Assembly: GCA_023429825.1 (NCBI GenBank)
Contig: JAEZDC010000029.1
Span: 1 to 33,618, forward strand
From: Bacteroidota bacterium
GTDB taxonomy: Bacteria; Bacteroidota; Bacteroidia; Chitinophagales; Chitinophagaceae
Direction of reading: 5' to 3'
Length of the DNA stretch: 33,618 bases
Shown here: one piece after another, positions 24,818 through 32,369 of the stretch
Layout: the number at the start of each line of letters is the position of its first letter
Numbering within the stretch: the first letter of the stretch is position 1
The notes under the pieces: generated by a model
The model's input: only the letters and a program-made list of their open reading frames with translations
Database searches by the model: none
Told to the model about the DNA's origin: nothing
Made by a program: the position numbers and the translations under genes

Positions 24818-25513
24818 CTAGATCCCAAACTTAATTCCAACCTGTGGAAGAACCATATTGGTTTCAGATTGTTTTTCGGTAAAGTATACCTGACCTGTAT
24901 TAGTGATCTGCGGGTCAGTTAAATACTTTGCACTTCTGCCGATCATATAGGCAGTCTTCAGTTCCAGGAAAAGTTTTTGTTTACGATCTAAAACAATATT
25001 CAACCCCGCTGCGCCCCCGTAAGTAAATGCCCAATAAGCATCAGACGAATTACCTCCGTTAGTATTGTAGTTTCCATTGAAAGATTCTCTTTCCACATTT
25101 ACTGTTGAGAAGAAATCATTCCAGCCTACAATTCCTTCAACAAAAGGTCGAACCGCCACTAATTTTGGCTGCTGTAATCTTAGCTTAAATTGTAAGGCAA
25201 AAATGTTACTACTGGCTGTGATCTTATATTGATCATAAAAACCGTAAACGGTAGCATAAAAATATTCCGTTTGGGATCCCATTACATGATATCCTAATTC
25301 TAGACCCAGATAGACCGGTGCCTGCCTTGATGGATTATACATGATATATCCACGGCCACCTATTGCAACTTTATCATTTACTTCCTTGAATTCTCCTGCA
25401 GGAAAACCCAGAGCAAAGTTGATACCTCCTGTAAGTTTTTGACCAAACGTTTGAGACCATGCATCTGTGGTACCCAGGATAATAACTGCAGCCAATAATG
25501 TTTTAAGTTTCAT
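24818..25513 (-). CDS. Outer-membrane beta-barrel protein
   Basis: 231 aa with signal peptide MKLKTLLAAVIILGTTDAWSQ. The mature part has repeated amphipathic strands (GGRGYIMYNPSRQAPVYLGLELGYHV, FALQFKLRLQQPKLVAVRPFVEGIVGW, AAGLNIVLDRKQKLFLELKTAYM) and ends VLPQVGIKFGI. This is the pattern of a porin-like or OmpW/PorT-type barrel. No specific ligand motif. Transcribed alone. Confidence 0.75.
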   Translation of the reverse strand: MKLKTLLAAVIILGTTDAWSQTFGQKLTGGINFALGFPAGEFKEVNDKVAIGGRGYIMYNPSRQAPVYLGLELGYHVMGSQTEYFYATVYGFYDQYKITASSNIFALQFKLRLQQPKLVAVRPFVEGIVGWNDFFSTVNVERESFNGNYNTNGGNSSDAYWAFTYGGAAGLNIVLDRKQKLFLELKTAYMIGRSAKYLTDPQITNTGQVYFTEKQSETNMVLPQVGIKFGI

Positions 25514-25566
25514 AAAAGAATATGTTCTATGAAATTAAGGCAGATGAATGATAAGGTTTTGAAAAA

Positions 25567-26214
25567 TTATTGCTTCTTCAGTTTGTGCTTAAATACTTTT
25601 TCAAACTTTTCAACCTTAGGTTGAATAACAAACCTGCAGTAGCCTGCATCAGGATTGTCATTGTAATAATTCTGGTGATAGTTCTCAGCGCCATAAAAAT
25701 TCTTTAGCGGCTCTATTGTCGTAACAATAGGAGCATCGTATGCTTTTGACGCATCCAACTGTTTTTTGTAGTACTCTGCTTTTTGTTTTTGTTCATCGTT
25801 ATGGTAAAAAACGACACTCCTGTATTGGGGACCTTTATCTGCACCCTGCTGATCTATCGTAGTAGGATCGTGTGTTTTCCAGAACACTTCAAGTAACTCA
25901 TCAAAAGATATTTTTGAACTATCGTATACAATTCTGGCTACTTCTACGTGACCCGAGGTTTTGCTGCACACTTCTTCATAAGTTGGGTTAGCTACATGAC
26001 CGCCGCTATAGCCACTTGTTACACTGATTACACCTTCTAACCTTTCAAAGATTGCTTCTACACACCAAAAGCATCCGGCTCCGAAGGTTGCAGTATCTGT
26101 ACCAACGTTTTTATCTGTGGAATTGTTCATAGTATAGCTTGCTGTTTTTGTTCGTTCCTGGGCACAGGCAACTAAAGTTATCGATAACAGTATGACCGAA
26201 ATAAAGTATTTCAT
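25567..26214 (-). CDS. msrA: Peptide-methionine (S)-S-oxide reductase, lipoprotein form
   Basis: 215 aa. Reduces methionine-S-sulfoxide in proteins. The catalytic motif GAGCFWCVE has C48 as nucleophile and C51, and GYSGG, EEVCSKTSGHVEV, DPTTIDQQGADKGPQYRS and the C-terminal GYCRFVIQPKVEKF complete the family pattern. A lipoprotein signal MKYFISVILLSITLVAC (C17 lipidated) precedes the domain, so the enzyme acts in the envelope and repairs oxidised exported proteins. No MsrB partner is fused or adjacent. Confidence 0.94.
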   Translation of the reverse strand: MKYFISVILLSITLVACAQERTKTASYTMNNSTDKNVGTDTATFGAGCFWCVEAIFERLEGVISVTSGYSGGHVANPTYEEVCSKTSGHVEVARIVYDSSKISFDELLEVFWKTHDPTTIDQQGADKGPQYRSVVFYHNDEQKQKAEYYKKQLDASKAYDAPIVTTIEPLKNFYGAENYHQNYYNDNPDAGYCRFVIQPKVEKFEKVFKHKLKKQ

Positions 26215-26316
26215 ATCGAAGATTTATCTGCTTAAGTACGATGAACAAAAGGTAAGTTTTTAATTCAAAGTATTTTAACATTTATCAATAACGATACAGG
26301 GAAAAGAACCTTACAA

Positions 26317-26811
26317 TTACTTTCTTGTTCGGCTATAATGAATGTAGTCTGTTTGCGGAATTTTATCTTCTCCTAACTGCCGAAGTATGGTAACGAGCTG
26401 CCCCCGGTGAAATGTTCCATGGTTAAAAAGATGTGTAAGCATTTGCCAGACAGGCTGCCGGAATTTTTCCTTCTTACTATTTTGGTAAGAGAATTCGTGT
26501 TCAAGCTGAAGGGCCGATGCTTGTTCTGCCCATTCATGCCAGTCTTTATTTTGTTTTAAAAGCCCCGTGGCGGCTTCTTGTGTTGTAGGATGAAATGTAA
26601 GGCTGGGAACCACGATAGTTTCATGCATCTTCATTCGCTGCCACCATATACTTTCTGCATCCCACATATGCAGGATCGTTGAGAACAGAGAGCTGAAGCT
26701 GCTTTTTATTTCTGCATGCTGATTTTCTTCAGTAAGTGATAATATCTTTTCTATCAGCTTTTGATTTGCCCAATAATTATATGAGGCATAAGAAACCAAT
26801 AGCTCCTTCAT
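26317..26811 (-). CDS. DinB-family protein
   Basis: 164 aa four-helix-bundle protein of the DinB/YfiT type. The three metal-binding histidines are present: H48 (TILHMWDAE), H131 and H135 (NHGTFHRGQL). The conserved W/Y pattern (YASYNYWANQKLI at the N-terminus) also fits. Many family members are thiol-transferases or metal-dependent enzymes; the substrate here is unknown. Divergent from the PLP enzyme gene with 59 bases between the starts. Confidence 0.85.
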   Translation of the reverse strand: MKELLVSYASYNYWANQKLIEKILSLTEENQHAEIKSSFSSLFSTILHMWDAESIWWQRMKMHETIVVPSLTFHPTTQEAATGLLKQNKDWHEWAEQASALQLEHEFSYQNSKKEKFRQPVWQMLTHLFNHGTFHRGQLVTILRQLGEDKIPQTDYIHYSRTRK

Positions 26812-26817
26812 GTTTGT

Positions 26818-26825
26818 TACTTTTG
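26818..26825 (+). promoter_or_regulatory. Putative -7 box for the PLP-enzyme operon
   Basis: TACTTTTG matches TAnnTTTG, 45 bases before the ATG at 26871 and just upstream of the divergent DinB start. No clear -33 element. Confidence 0.4.
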
Positions 26826-26870
26826 AGTCGGTTAATTGCTAAACGAATTTCTTGAATTACATGAATTAAG

Positions 26871-28094
26871 ATGAAAAAGAATTTCACATTATCAGGCATC
26901 AGTTCCGTCGCCATGCACACATCTTCCGAGGAGTTTACCGACTATTCTCATATCGTACCCATTTACGCCACATCCACTTTTACTTTTGACACTGCTCAGC
27001 AGGGAATGGAACGATTTCAGAGCCTGGATAAAGAAAAGATATACGGTAGGTGGGGAAATCCAACGTTTAAAGCCGCAGAGGAAACGATTGCTGCACTTGA
27101 GGCTTTCCAGCTAAAGGACGAAAGCGACGAACCGCTGCAATTGAAAGCTTTACTTTCTTCAAGTGGACAGGCAGCGATGACTGCAATGTTCATGAGCAAC
27201 CTACAGAAAGGAGATAAGATCATATCTCATTACTCATTGTATGGCGGTACTCACGAACTACTGCATAAAGTATTAGATGCGGCAGGGATAGAAACGGTGA
27301 TTGTTGATATGAGAGATCTGAATTTGTTGAAGGAAGCTATTCATCAACACAAAGATGCTAAGCTCGTTCACATAGAAACACCAGCCAATCCTACTATTCA
27401 ATGCGTGGATATAGAAGCGATAACAAACCTTGCTAAGCAGCATAGGCTGATCGTTACTGTTGATAACACGTTTGCTTCTCCATACCTGCAGCAACCATTT
27501 AAATACGGAGTTGATTTCGTCTTTCATTCGACAACTAAATTTTTGAATGGACACGGAACTGCTATTGGTGGTGTTTGGATCGGGAGAGATATCCAGTTCA
27601 TGAAAACCAAGGGATGGAAATGGCATGTATTGCTTGGTGGAAGCAGTAATCCTTTTGATGCTTACTTACTAAATGTAGGATTGAAAACTTTAGAGATCAG
27701 GATGCAGCGCCATTGTTCCAATGCGTTTTCGGTCGCGGGATTTTTAGAGAAACATCATGCTGTGGCTAAGGTAAATTACCCGGGGCTGTCTTCACATCCA
27801 GACCATGCGATTGCGCAAAAGCAAATGAAACACCCCGGTGCTGTATTGAGCTTTGAATTAAAAGGTGGATTAGAGGCTGGTAAAAAATTCATAGACCAGT
27901 TGCAGATGTGCGTGAGGGCTGTTTCGCTTGGAACGGTTGATACACTTATTTCTCATCCTGCTTCGATGACGCATTTTGGTCTGTCACAAGAGGAACGAGA
28001 AACATTTGGTATCACTGATGGATTAATAAGAATGAGTGTGGGTATTGAAAACATAGAAGATATTCTCAACGACTTGGAACAATCTTTACGATGA
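26871..28094 (+). CDS. Cys/Met-metabolism PLP-dependent enzyme (cystathionine gamma-synthase/lyase family)
   Basis: 407 aa, full length. PLP is bound by K223 in FHSTTKFLNGHG. VDNTFASP (D198) contacts the pyridine nitrogen, and YGRWGNPT (Y58, R60) holds the phosphate of the neighbouring subunit. The methionine gamma-lyase marker cysteine after the catalytic tyrosine (YGC) is replaced by glycine (SLYGGTHEL, Y124-G125-G126), which points to cystathionine gamma-synthase, gamma-lyase or O-acetylhomoserine sulfhydrylase rather than true methionine gamma-lyase. Substrate cannot be set from sequence. The stop overlaps the next ATG by four bases, so it is tightly coupled to the oxidase gene. Confidence 0.88.
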   Translation: MKKNFTLSGISSVAMHTSSEEFTDYSHIVPIYATSTFTFDTAQQGMERFQSLDKEKIYGRWGNPTFKAAEETIAALEAFQLKDESDEPLQLKALLSSSGQAAMTAMFMSNLQKGDKIISHYSLYGGTHELLHKVLDAAGIETVIVDMRDLNLLKEAIHQHKDAKLVHIETPANPTIQCVDIEAITNLAKQHRLIVTVDNTFASPYLQQPFKYGVDFVFHSTTKFLNGHGTAIGGVWIGRDIQFMKTKGWKWHVLLGGSSNPFDAYLLNVGLKTLEIRMQRHCSNAFSVAGFLEKHHAVAKVNYPGLSSHPDHAIAQKQMKHPGAVLSFELKGGLEAGKKFIDQLQMCVRAVSLGTVDTLISHPASMTHFGLSQEERETFGITDGLIRMSVGIENIEDILNDLEQSLR

Positions 28095-29032
28095 AACGTG
28101 TGGCAATTATAGGAGCAGGCATCAGCGGAATGAGTTCTGCGTTAAAGCTTACTGAATCAGGATTCACCGTAACGGTGTTTGCCAAAGCGTTTTCTCCGAA
28201 TATTACTTCGAACAGAGCTGCTGCATTCTGGCTGCCCTATCACATCAGGAACGACAAAAGAGGAATTGAATGGTGCAGGAAAAGTTATGAATATTATAAG
28301 CAGTTGTCTGCCGATCCGGCTTCAGGGATAAGCATGAAGCAACTGATAAAAGTTGTAGCTGATGATGTGACTGAAGTTGACAGAACCTGGAAAGAGTTTA
28401 TGCCACTTGATTGTTATAAAGCAATTCCCAAAGAAAATTTACCGAAGGGGTATATCGAAGGTGATGAGGCAACAGTTCCCTTGATTGAAACGCAGATATT
28501 CCTTCCATATCTCCAGAATAAATTGCAGCAACATAGTATAGAGTTCATTCAAAAGAATATAACAGGTTTTACAGAACTGGAAGATTACGATCTCATCATT
28601 AATTGTTCCGGCCTTGGAGCAAAGCAATTGTGTAATGATGAAGCATTGATTCCTTATCGTGGACAAGTAGCATTGCTTGAGCCGAAGAATGATCTGCCCA
28701 TCTTTCTTGATAATGAAAAACCCCAATACATCGTTCCGAGAAAAGATGCCATTATAATAGGAGGAACGTATGAAGAAAATATTTTCGATGAAGTAACAGA
28801 GCCGGATACAATTGCTTTTCTTCTTTCAAAAGCTTGCCAGGTTTACCCGGAACTACAGCAACAAAAAGTGATTGGCAATTGGGCAGGATTAAGGCCTTAT
28901 CGTGAAGATGTTCGCGTTGAGATTGAACAGGGAACCAATATCATTCATAATTATGGTCATGGTGGCAGTGGCTTTACTCTTGCTTTCGGCTGCGCAGAAG
29001 ATGTAGTAAGGCTGGCGAATGTGTTCAAATAA
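28091..29032 (+). CDS. D-amino-acid-oxidase-like FAD enzyme
   Basis: 313 aa. The N-terminal Rossmann motif VAIIGAGISGMSSAL binds FAD. The SNRAAAFWLPY segment corresponds to the AAGLWQPY region of eukaryotic D-amino-acid oxidase. QYIVPR, IIGGTY, NWAGLRPYREDVRVE (substrate arginine) and IIHNYGHGGSGFTLAFGCAEDV (FAD signature) follow in the right order. It oxidises D-amino acids to keto acids with ammonia and hydrogen peroxide in characterised homologues. The tyrosine of QYIVPR aligns with the substrate tyrosine of pig DAAO. It lacks a signal peptide, so it is cytoplasmic. The ATGA overlap with the PLP enzyme implies translational coupling. Confidence 0.85.
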   Translation: MKRVAIIGAGISGMSSALKLTESGFTVTVFAKAFSPNITSNRAAAFWLPYHIRNDKRGIEWCRKSYEYYKQLSADPASGISMKQLIKVVADDVTEVDRTWKEFMPLDCYKAIPKENLPKGYIEGDEATVPLIETQIFLPYLQNKLQQHSIEFIQKNITGFTELEDYDLIINCSGLGAKQLCNDEALIPYRGQVALLEPKNDLPIFLDNEKPQYIVPRKDAIIIGGTYEENIFDEVTEPDTIAFLLSKACQVYPELQQQKVIGNWAGLRPYREDVRVEIEQGTNIIHNYGHGGSGFTLAFGCAEDVVRLANVFK

Positions 29033-29065
29033 AAAAGGAGATGTGTTGCATCTCCCTTTCTTTTT
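29031..29065. terminator. Bidirectional terminator
   Basis: The stem GGAGATG / CATCTCC (29037-29043, 29049-29055), loop TGTTG, is flanked by an A-run on the left and CTTTCTTTTT on the right. It serves the convergent oxidase and EEP-protein genes. Confidence 0.85.
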
Positions 29066-29078
29066 ATATACGAGTAAA

Positions 29079-30113
29079 TCAAATCTTCTTCAGCATAACA
29101 AGATACGTAGGTAGATGGTCGCTATAACCTGCTCTGTACGTATTACCATCCCAGGTTCTCATCGGGTATCCTTTGTACCTACCTTGGTTTTCTTTCAAAT
29201 ATTCTCTGTCAAATATGTGCTGCTTATGAAAGAAGAATCCCTTCTGGTCTTTATCCAGCCATGGATAGGAAATGATGATCTGATCAAATAAATTCCAGTT
29301 ATCATTAAAGGCAAGTGTACCTATTCCATTTTTATATAACTCCCACCAGGGATTGAATATTCCGCCTTCTCGGACATCTTTGATCTTTCCTTTTGCTTTA
29401 AGTACTTCTGTCAAACTCGGGCTGGTAGGATCGTCATTCAAATCACCCATTAGCACCACCTTTTGGTAACCATCTGCTTTGGCAATAGAATCCATATGCA
29501 ATTTGGCAACTAAAGCTGCAGCAGCTCTGGCAGGTGCACTTCTTTCTTCCCCACCTCTTCTCGAAGGCCAGTGATTAACATAAATGTGAACAGTTTCGCC
29601 ATCCAGTTTGCCCTTCACCCAAAGAATATCTCTTGTAAAATATGAATCCTTACTCCCACCGGGTAACTGCACAAAAAGTTTATCACTTGCTTCAACCGTA
29701 AAATATTTGGGGTTGTATAAAAAACCTACATCTATACCTCTAACATCTTTTGAATCATAATGAACGATCTTGTAATTTCTTTTTACCAGCAAAGGATGCT
29801 TCACAAGATCTTTCAGCACTGTATCATTTTCAATTTCTGCTACGCCAATGATCGCAGGCCCATCGTGATTGATCTCAGCTCCCATTTCGGATAAAACCTT
29901 TGCCAGCCTTCCTACTTTATCCCAGTATATAGCGCTGTTATAATTTTTTGGACCAGCAGGTAAAAACTCTTCATCATCAATAATGGGATTATTTATCGTA
30001 TCATAGAAATTTTCAAGGTTATAGAAACCAATCACGGCAACCTTGTAATTATTTTTTTGACTAAAGCCAGCGAGGGGTAGAAGAACAATCAGTACAGCAA
30101 CTAATCTTTTCAT
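29079..30113 (-). CDS. Secreted endonuclease/exonuclease/phosphatase-family protein
   Basis: 344 aa with signal peptide MKRLVAVLIVLLPLAGFSQ. The EEP (DNase I-like) fold motifs are in order: FYNLENF, GVAEIEN (metal-binding Glu), DVRGIDVGFLYNP, YVNHWPSRRGG (catalytic His), LMGDLNDDP (Asp/Asn) and GYSDHLPTYLVM (C-terminal Asp-His). This suggests an exported nuclease or phosphodiesterase. Substrate is not defined by sequence; extracellular nucleases of this family occur widely in Bacteroidota. A -7 box precedes it. Confidence 0.87.
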   Translation of the reverse strand: MKRLVAVLIVLLPLAGFSQKNNYKVAVIGFYNLENFYDTINNPIIDDEEFLPAGPKNYNSAIYWDKVGRLAKVLSEMGAEINHDGPAIIGVAEIENDTVLKDLVKHPLLVKRNYKIVHYDSKDVRGIDVGFLYNPKYFTVEASDKLFVQLPGGSKDSYFTRDILWVKGKLDGETVHIYVNHWPSRRGGEERSAPARAAAALVAKLHMDSIAKADGYQKVVLMGDLNDDPTSPSLTEVLKAKGKIKDVREGGIFNPWWELYKNGIGTLAFNDNWNLFDQIIISYPWLDKDQKGFFFHKQHIFDREYLKENQGRYKGYPMRTWDGNTYRAGYSDHLPTYLVMLKKI

Positions 30114-30130
30114 TGCGGGGATTTATTATA

Positions 30131-30138
30131 CAAACTTA
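30131..30138 (-). promoter_or_regulatory. Putative -7 box for the EEP-protein gene
   Basis: On the minus strand TAAGTTTG matches TAnnTTTG and ends 17 bases before the ATG at 30113. No -33 element is evident. Confidence 0.4.
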
Positions 30139-30192
30139 CCGTAAGCAGGCATTAGAATAAGCTGATATCCGTTAAATAAATATTAGAAGTAA

Positions 30193-30918
30193 TCAATCTT
30201 CCAGGTGAATGGAGAACACGATCTGTCTCGATTGCAGTTTGTCAAAAATGTTGGAGTACTTAAGGTTCGCATCTCGTGAATGCACATTGCCCAACCCGTT
30301 ACTGATCTTTATCTCCGGCGAAAAAGTAACGAAAGGCAAATAAAAGTTAAAGCCAATCCCGGCTTCCACACCATAATCACCGCCCTTCAGCTTCACCATG
30401 TTCTCTGCATTTCTTGCCTTGGAATTACTGGCCAGGTCAAGATCATATTTAACGCCAGCCATCATATACACCCGAAAGTTATCTATTCGGTCAGAATTGA
30501 ATTTAACATGAAATGGAAAGCTTACGATCGTGGAGGGTAAAGTCATTTTTACATCGGTTAAACCTTCTTCGTTAGGATGCGTGAGTTTATAACTGAAGAA
30601 TTTAGATCCTCCGATGATCAGCTGAGGATTTGCCCGTACTTCAAATCTGCGGGAAAGGTTAAGCGTAGCCAATAAGCCCAACGAAATACCTCCGCTGCTG
30701 CCCGGTTCTGCTAATAACACACTGTCATCCGCTAAGAATTTAGGATGCCTGCCATTAGGATGCAGATACGACTGACTATACGCAAGCGTCATCCCAAAAT
30801 AATAAGGCCAGTTATCGTGGTTGGGGCGATTCTGCTCTTTGTATTGAGCTGATGAACTAAGAACGATCAATAGCAACGCCGCCGCTAAAACTATTTGCTT
30901 CCGCAATAAATTGAGCAT
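30193..30918 (-). CDS. porT: PorT-family outer-membrane protein (type IX secretion)
   Basis: 241 aa with signal sequence ending near SSSAQ (residue 25). The mature part begins NRPNHDNWPYYFGMTLAYSQSYLHP and ends with a barrel region (GVEAGIGFNFYLPFVTFSPEIKISNGLGN, FDKLQSRQIVFSIHLED), the PorT/SprT pattern. PorT is needed for the type IX secretion system in Porphyromonas and gliding relatives. The conserved ubiE-porT order supports the call. Its start lies inside the ubiE end, a 28-base overlap, so the two are co-expressed. Confidence 0.82.
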   Translation of the reverse strand: MLNLLRKQIVLAAALLLIVLSSSAQYKEQNRPNHDNWPYYFGMTLAYSQSYLHPNGRHPKFLADDSVLLAEPGSSGGISLGLLATLNLSRRFEVRANPQLIIGGSKFFSYKLTHPNEEGLTDVKMTLPSTIVSFPFHVKFNSDRIDNFRVYMMAGVKYDLDLASNSKARNAENMVKLKGGDYGVEAGIGFNFYLPFVTFSPEIKISNGLGNVHSRDANLKYSNIFDKLQSRQIVFSIHLED

Positions 30919-31634
30919 ATTCCTAAGCTGAGTGTTTTGTAGTAAGTGTTGCTATATCCGGCGTTTTTTAAAATATTGGTGAATTGATCTCTTTCAGGAA
31001 AAGCCTGAACAGAATTGTTAAGGTAAGTATAGGCATCTTTATTTTTTGCAAACAATTTGCCAAAACCCGGAGCCAATACTTTCATATAGAAATTGTATAC
31101 ACCTTTGAACAGAAAATTATGCGGCCTCGAAAATTCCAGTACCACTAATTTCCCCCCAGGTTTCAATACCCTGTTCATTTCTTTCAATCCTTTAGGTAAG
31201 TTTTGAAAATTCCTTACTCCAAATGCAACTGTGATAGCATCGAACGTATTATCAGCAAAGTTTATTGTTTCACTATCACCACTTAACAGTTCGATCGACT
31301 TACTGAGCCCTTTCTCCGCAATTTTTTTCCTGCCTACTTCAAGCATGCCCTCAGAAATATCAATGCCTGTTATCTTTTCCGGCTTTAAAATATTATACGT
31401 TAAAATTGCAACATCTCCTGTTCCTGTAGCTACGTCCAGCACATGCTTTGGTTTCAACGACTTTAGTTGGGCAATTGCTTTCTTTCTCCACCACACATCT
31501 ATTCCCACACTTAAAAAGCGATTTAAAAAATCATATTTATGCGCAATACTGTCAAACATCTTTGCCACCTGGTCTTTCTTCTGCAGCTCGCTTTTTTTGA
31601 ACGGCACCACCTTATCATGTGCAAACTCTTCCAT
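30891..31634 (-). CDS. ubiE: Demethylmenaquinone methyltransferase
   Basis: 247 aa from the ATG at 31634 (MEEFAHDKVVPFKKS). It methylates demethylmenaquinone to menaquinone using SAM. The SAM motif is LDVATGTGDVA (67-76). The family signature AFGVRNFQNLPKGLKEMNRVLKPGG and the DFLNRFLSVGIDVWWRKKA start are present. The frame extends 22 codons upstream to 31700, but that part has no family similarity. TATCTTCG, one mismatch from TAnnTTTG, lies just before the chosen start and argues for it. First gene of the ubiE-porT pair. Confidence 0.93.
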   Translation of the reverse strand: MEEFAHDKVVPFKKSELQKKDQVAKMFDSIAHKYDFLNRFLSVGIDVWWRKKAIAQLKSLKPKHVLDVATGTGDVAILTYNILKPEKITGIDISEGMLEVGRKKIAEKGLSKSIELLSGDSETINFADNTFDAITVAFGVRNFQNLPKGLKEMNRVLKPGGKLVVLEFSRPHNFLFKGVYNFYMKVLAPGFGKLFAKNKDAYTYLNNSVQAFPERDQFTNILKNAGYSNTYYKTLSLGICSIYCGSK

Positions 31635-31745
31635 AAGAGGGCGAAGATACCGAATTTGATTTCCTTGTTGCTTGATGATGGTCATTGTCCTTAAAGCCAC
31701 AGCATTAATAGAATTGTATTATTTTGCCGACCCTAACAGTATCTT

Positions 31746-32204
31746 ATGAAAAAAATTATGCTCTCGTTGATAACATTTGCTTGCATAGCTTGTGTTGATG
31801 ATACGTCTAAGAATGCCGATACAACAGTTACCAAAAAAGAAGAAACGGCGCCCCCGGCCTCACGTCATTTTGAAGGCGAACTCACCGGCGGAATGAAAGG
31901 TGATAAGATCAGCTTCGATATTTCTAAAGATGGTAAAAAACTTGAGAACCTCACTTTCACTGGTTATTGGAGATGCAGCGGTAAACTGGAATCTACCACA
32001 GCAGGCCCGGACGGAGCATTCGATATTGTCAGCAACAAAGTATCTGGTCATATCTCCGAACCCCCCAATGGCGGGTCTACTGCATGGCGTTTTGATCTCG
32101 ATGCAACTATTAACGGTAACAAAGCTGAAGGGACTTTCAGAATGAATATCAATAACCTCGGCTGCGATACTTATTTATTGAAGTGGACAGCTACGGCAAA
32201 ATGA
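31746..32204 (+). CDS. Small lipoprotein, unknown function
   Basis: 152 aa. Lipoprotein signal MKKIMLSLITFACIAC with the lipidated cysteine at C16. An Asp/Thr/Lys-rich linker follows (about 17-38), then a beta-rich domain (SRHFEGELTGG, ISFDISKDGKKLENLTFTGYWRCSGKLE, WRFDLDATINGNKAEGTFRMNINNLGCDTYLLKW) with two cysteines that could form a disulfide. No known family is recognised with certainty. Divergent from ubiE. Confidence 0.75.
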   Translation: MKKIMLSLITFACIACVDDTSKNADTTVTKKEETAPPASRHFEGELTGGMKGDKISFDISKDGKKLENLTFTGYWRCSGKLESTTAGPDGAFDIVSNKVSGHISEPPNGGSTAWRFDLDATINGNKAEGTFRMNINNLGCDTYLLKWTATAK

Positions 32205-32237
32205 TTTTTTGTTACCGGCATTAGTAACGCTATTGTA

Positions 32238-32252
32238 CTTCGTTGCGTCGCA
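32238..32252 (-). repeat. 15-bp dispersed word, copy 2
   Basis: CTTCGTTGCGTCGCA is the exact reverse complement of 3091-3105. It lies in the 165-bp gap between the lipoprotein and uvrA. No gene or clear promoter other than a weak TACCTTCG (32351-32358) is seen in that gap. Confidence 0.4.
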
Positions 32253-32369
32253 CACTTGTACGCCTTGTTCCTACGCAGCAGCCAGGCTACAGCTCAATTT
32301 TCAACTTAAGGAATAATTTTAAACTGCACTGCTCAAAGTCTTGTTTGTTTTACCTTCGGCATCCATTTT

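Noticed and set aside
24811..24824. Terminator between the YhbP-like gene and the outer-membrane gene
   Set aside because: The GATCT / AGATC stem is only 5 bp, without a T-run, and overlaps both stop codons.
31635..31700. 22-codon extension of ubiE
   Set aside because: It shows no family similarity and would cover the probable -7 box; the ATG at 31634 fits.
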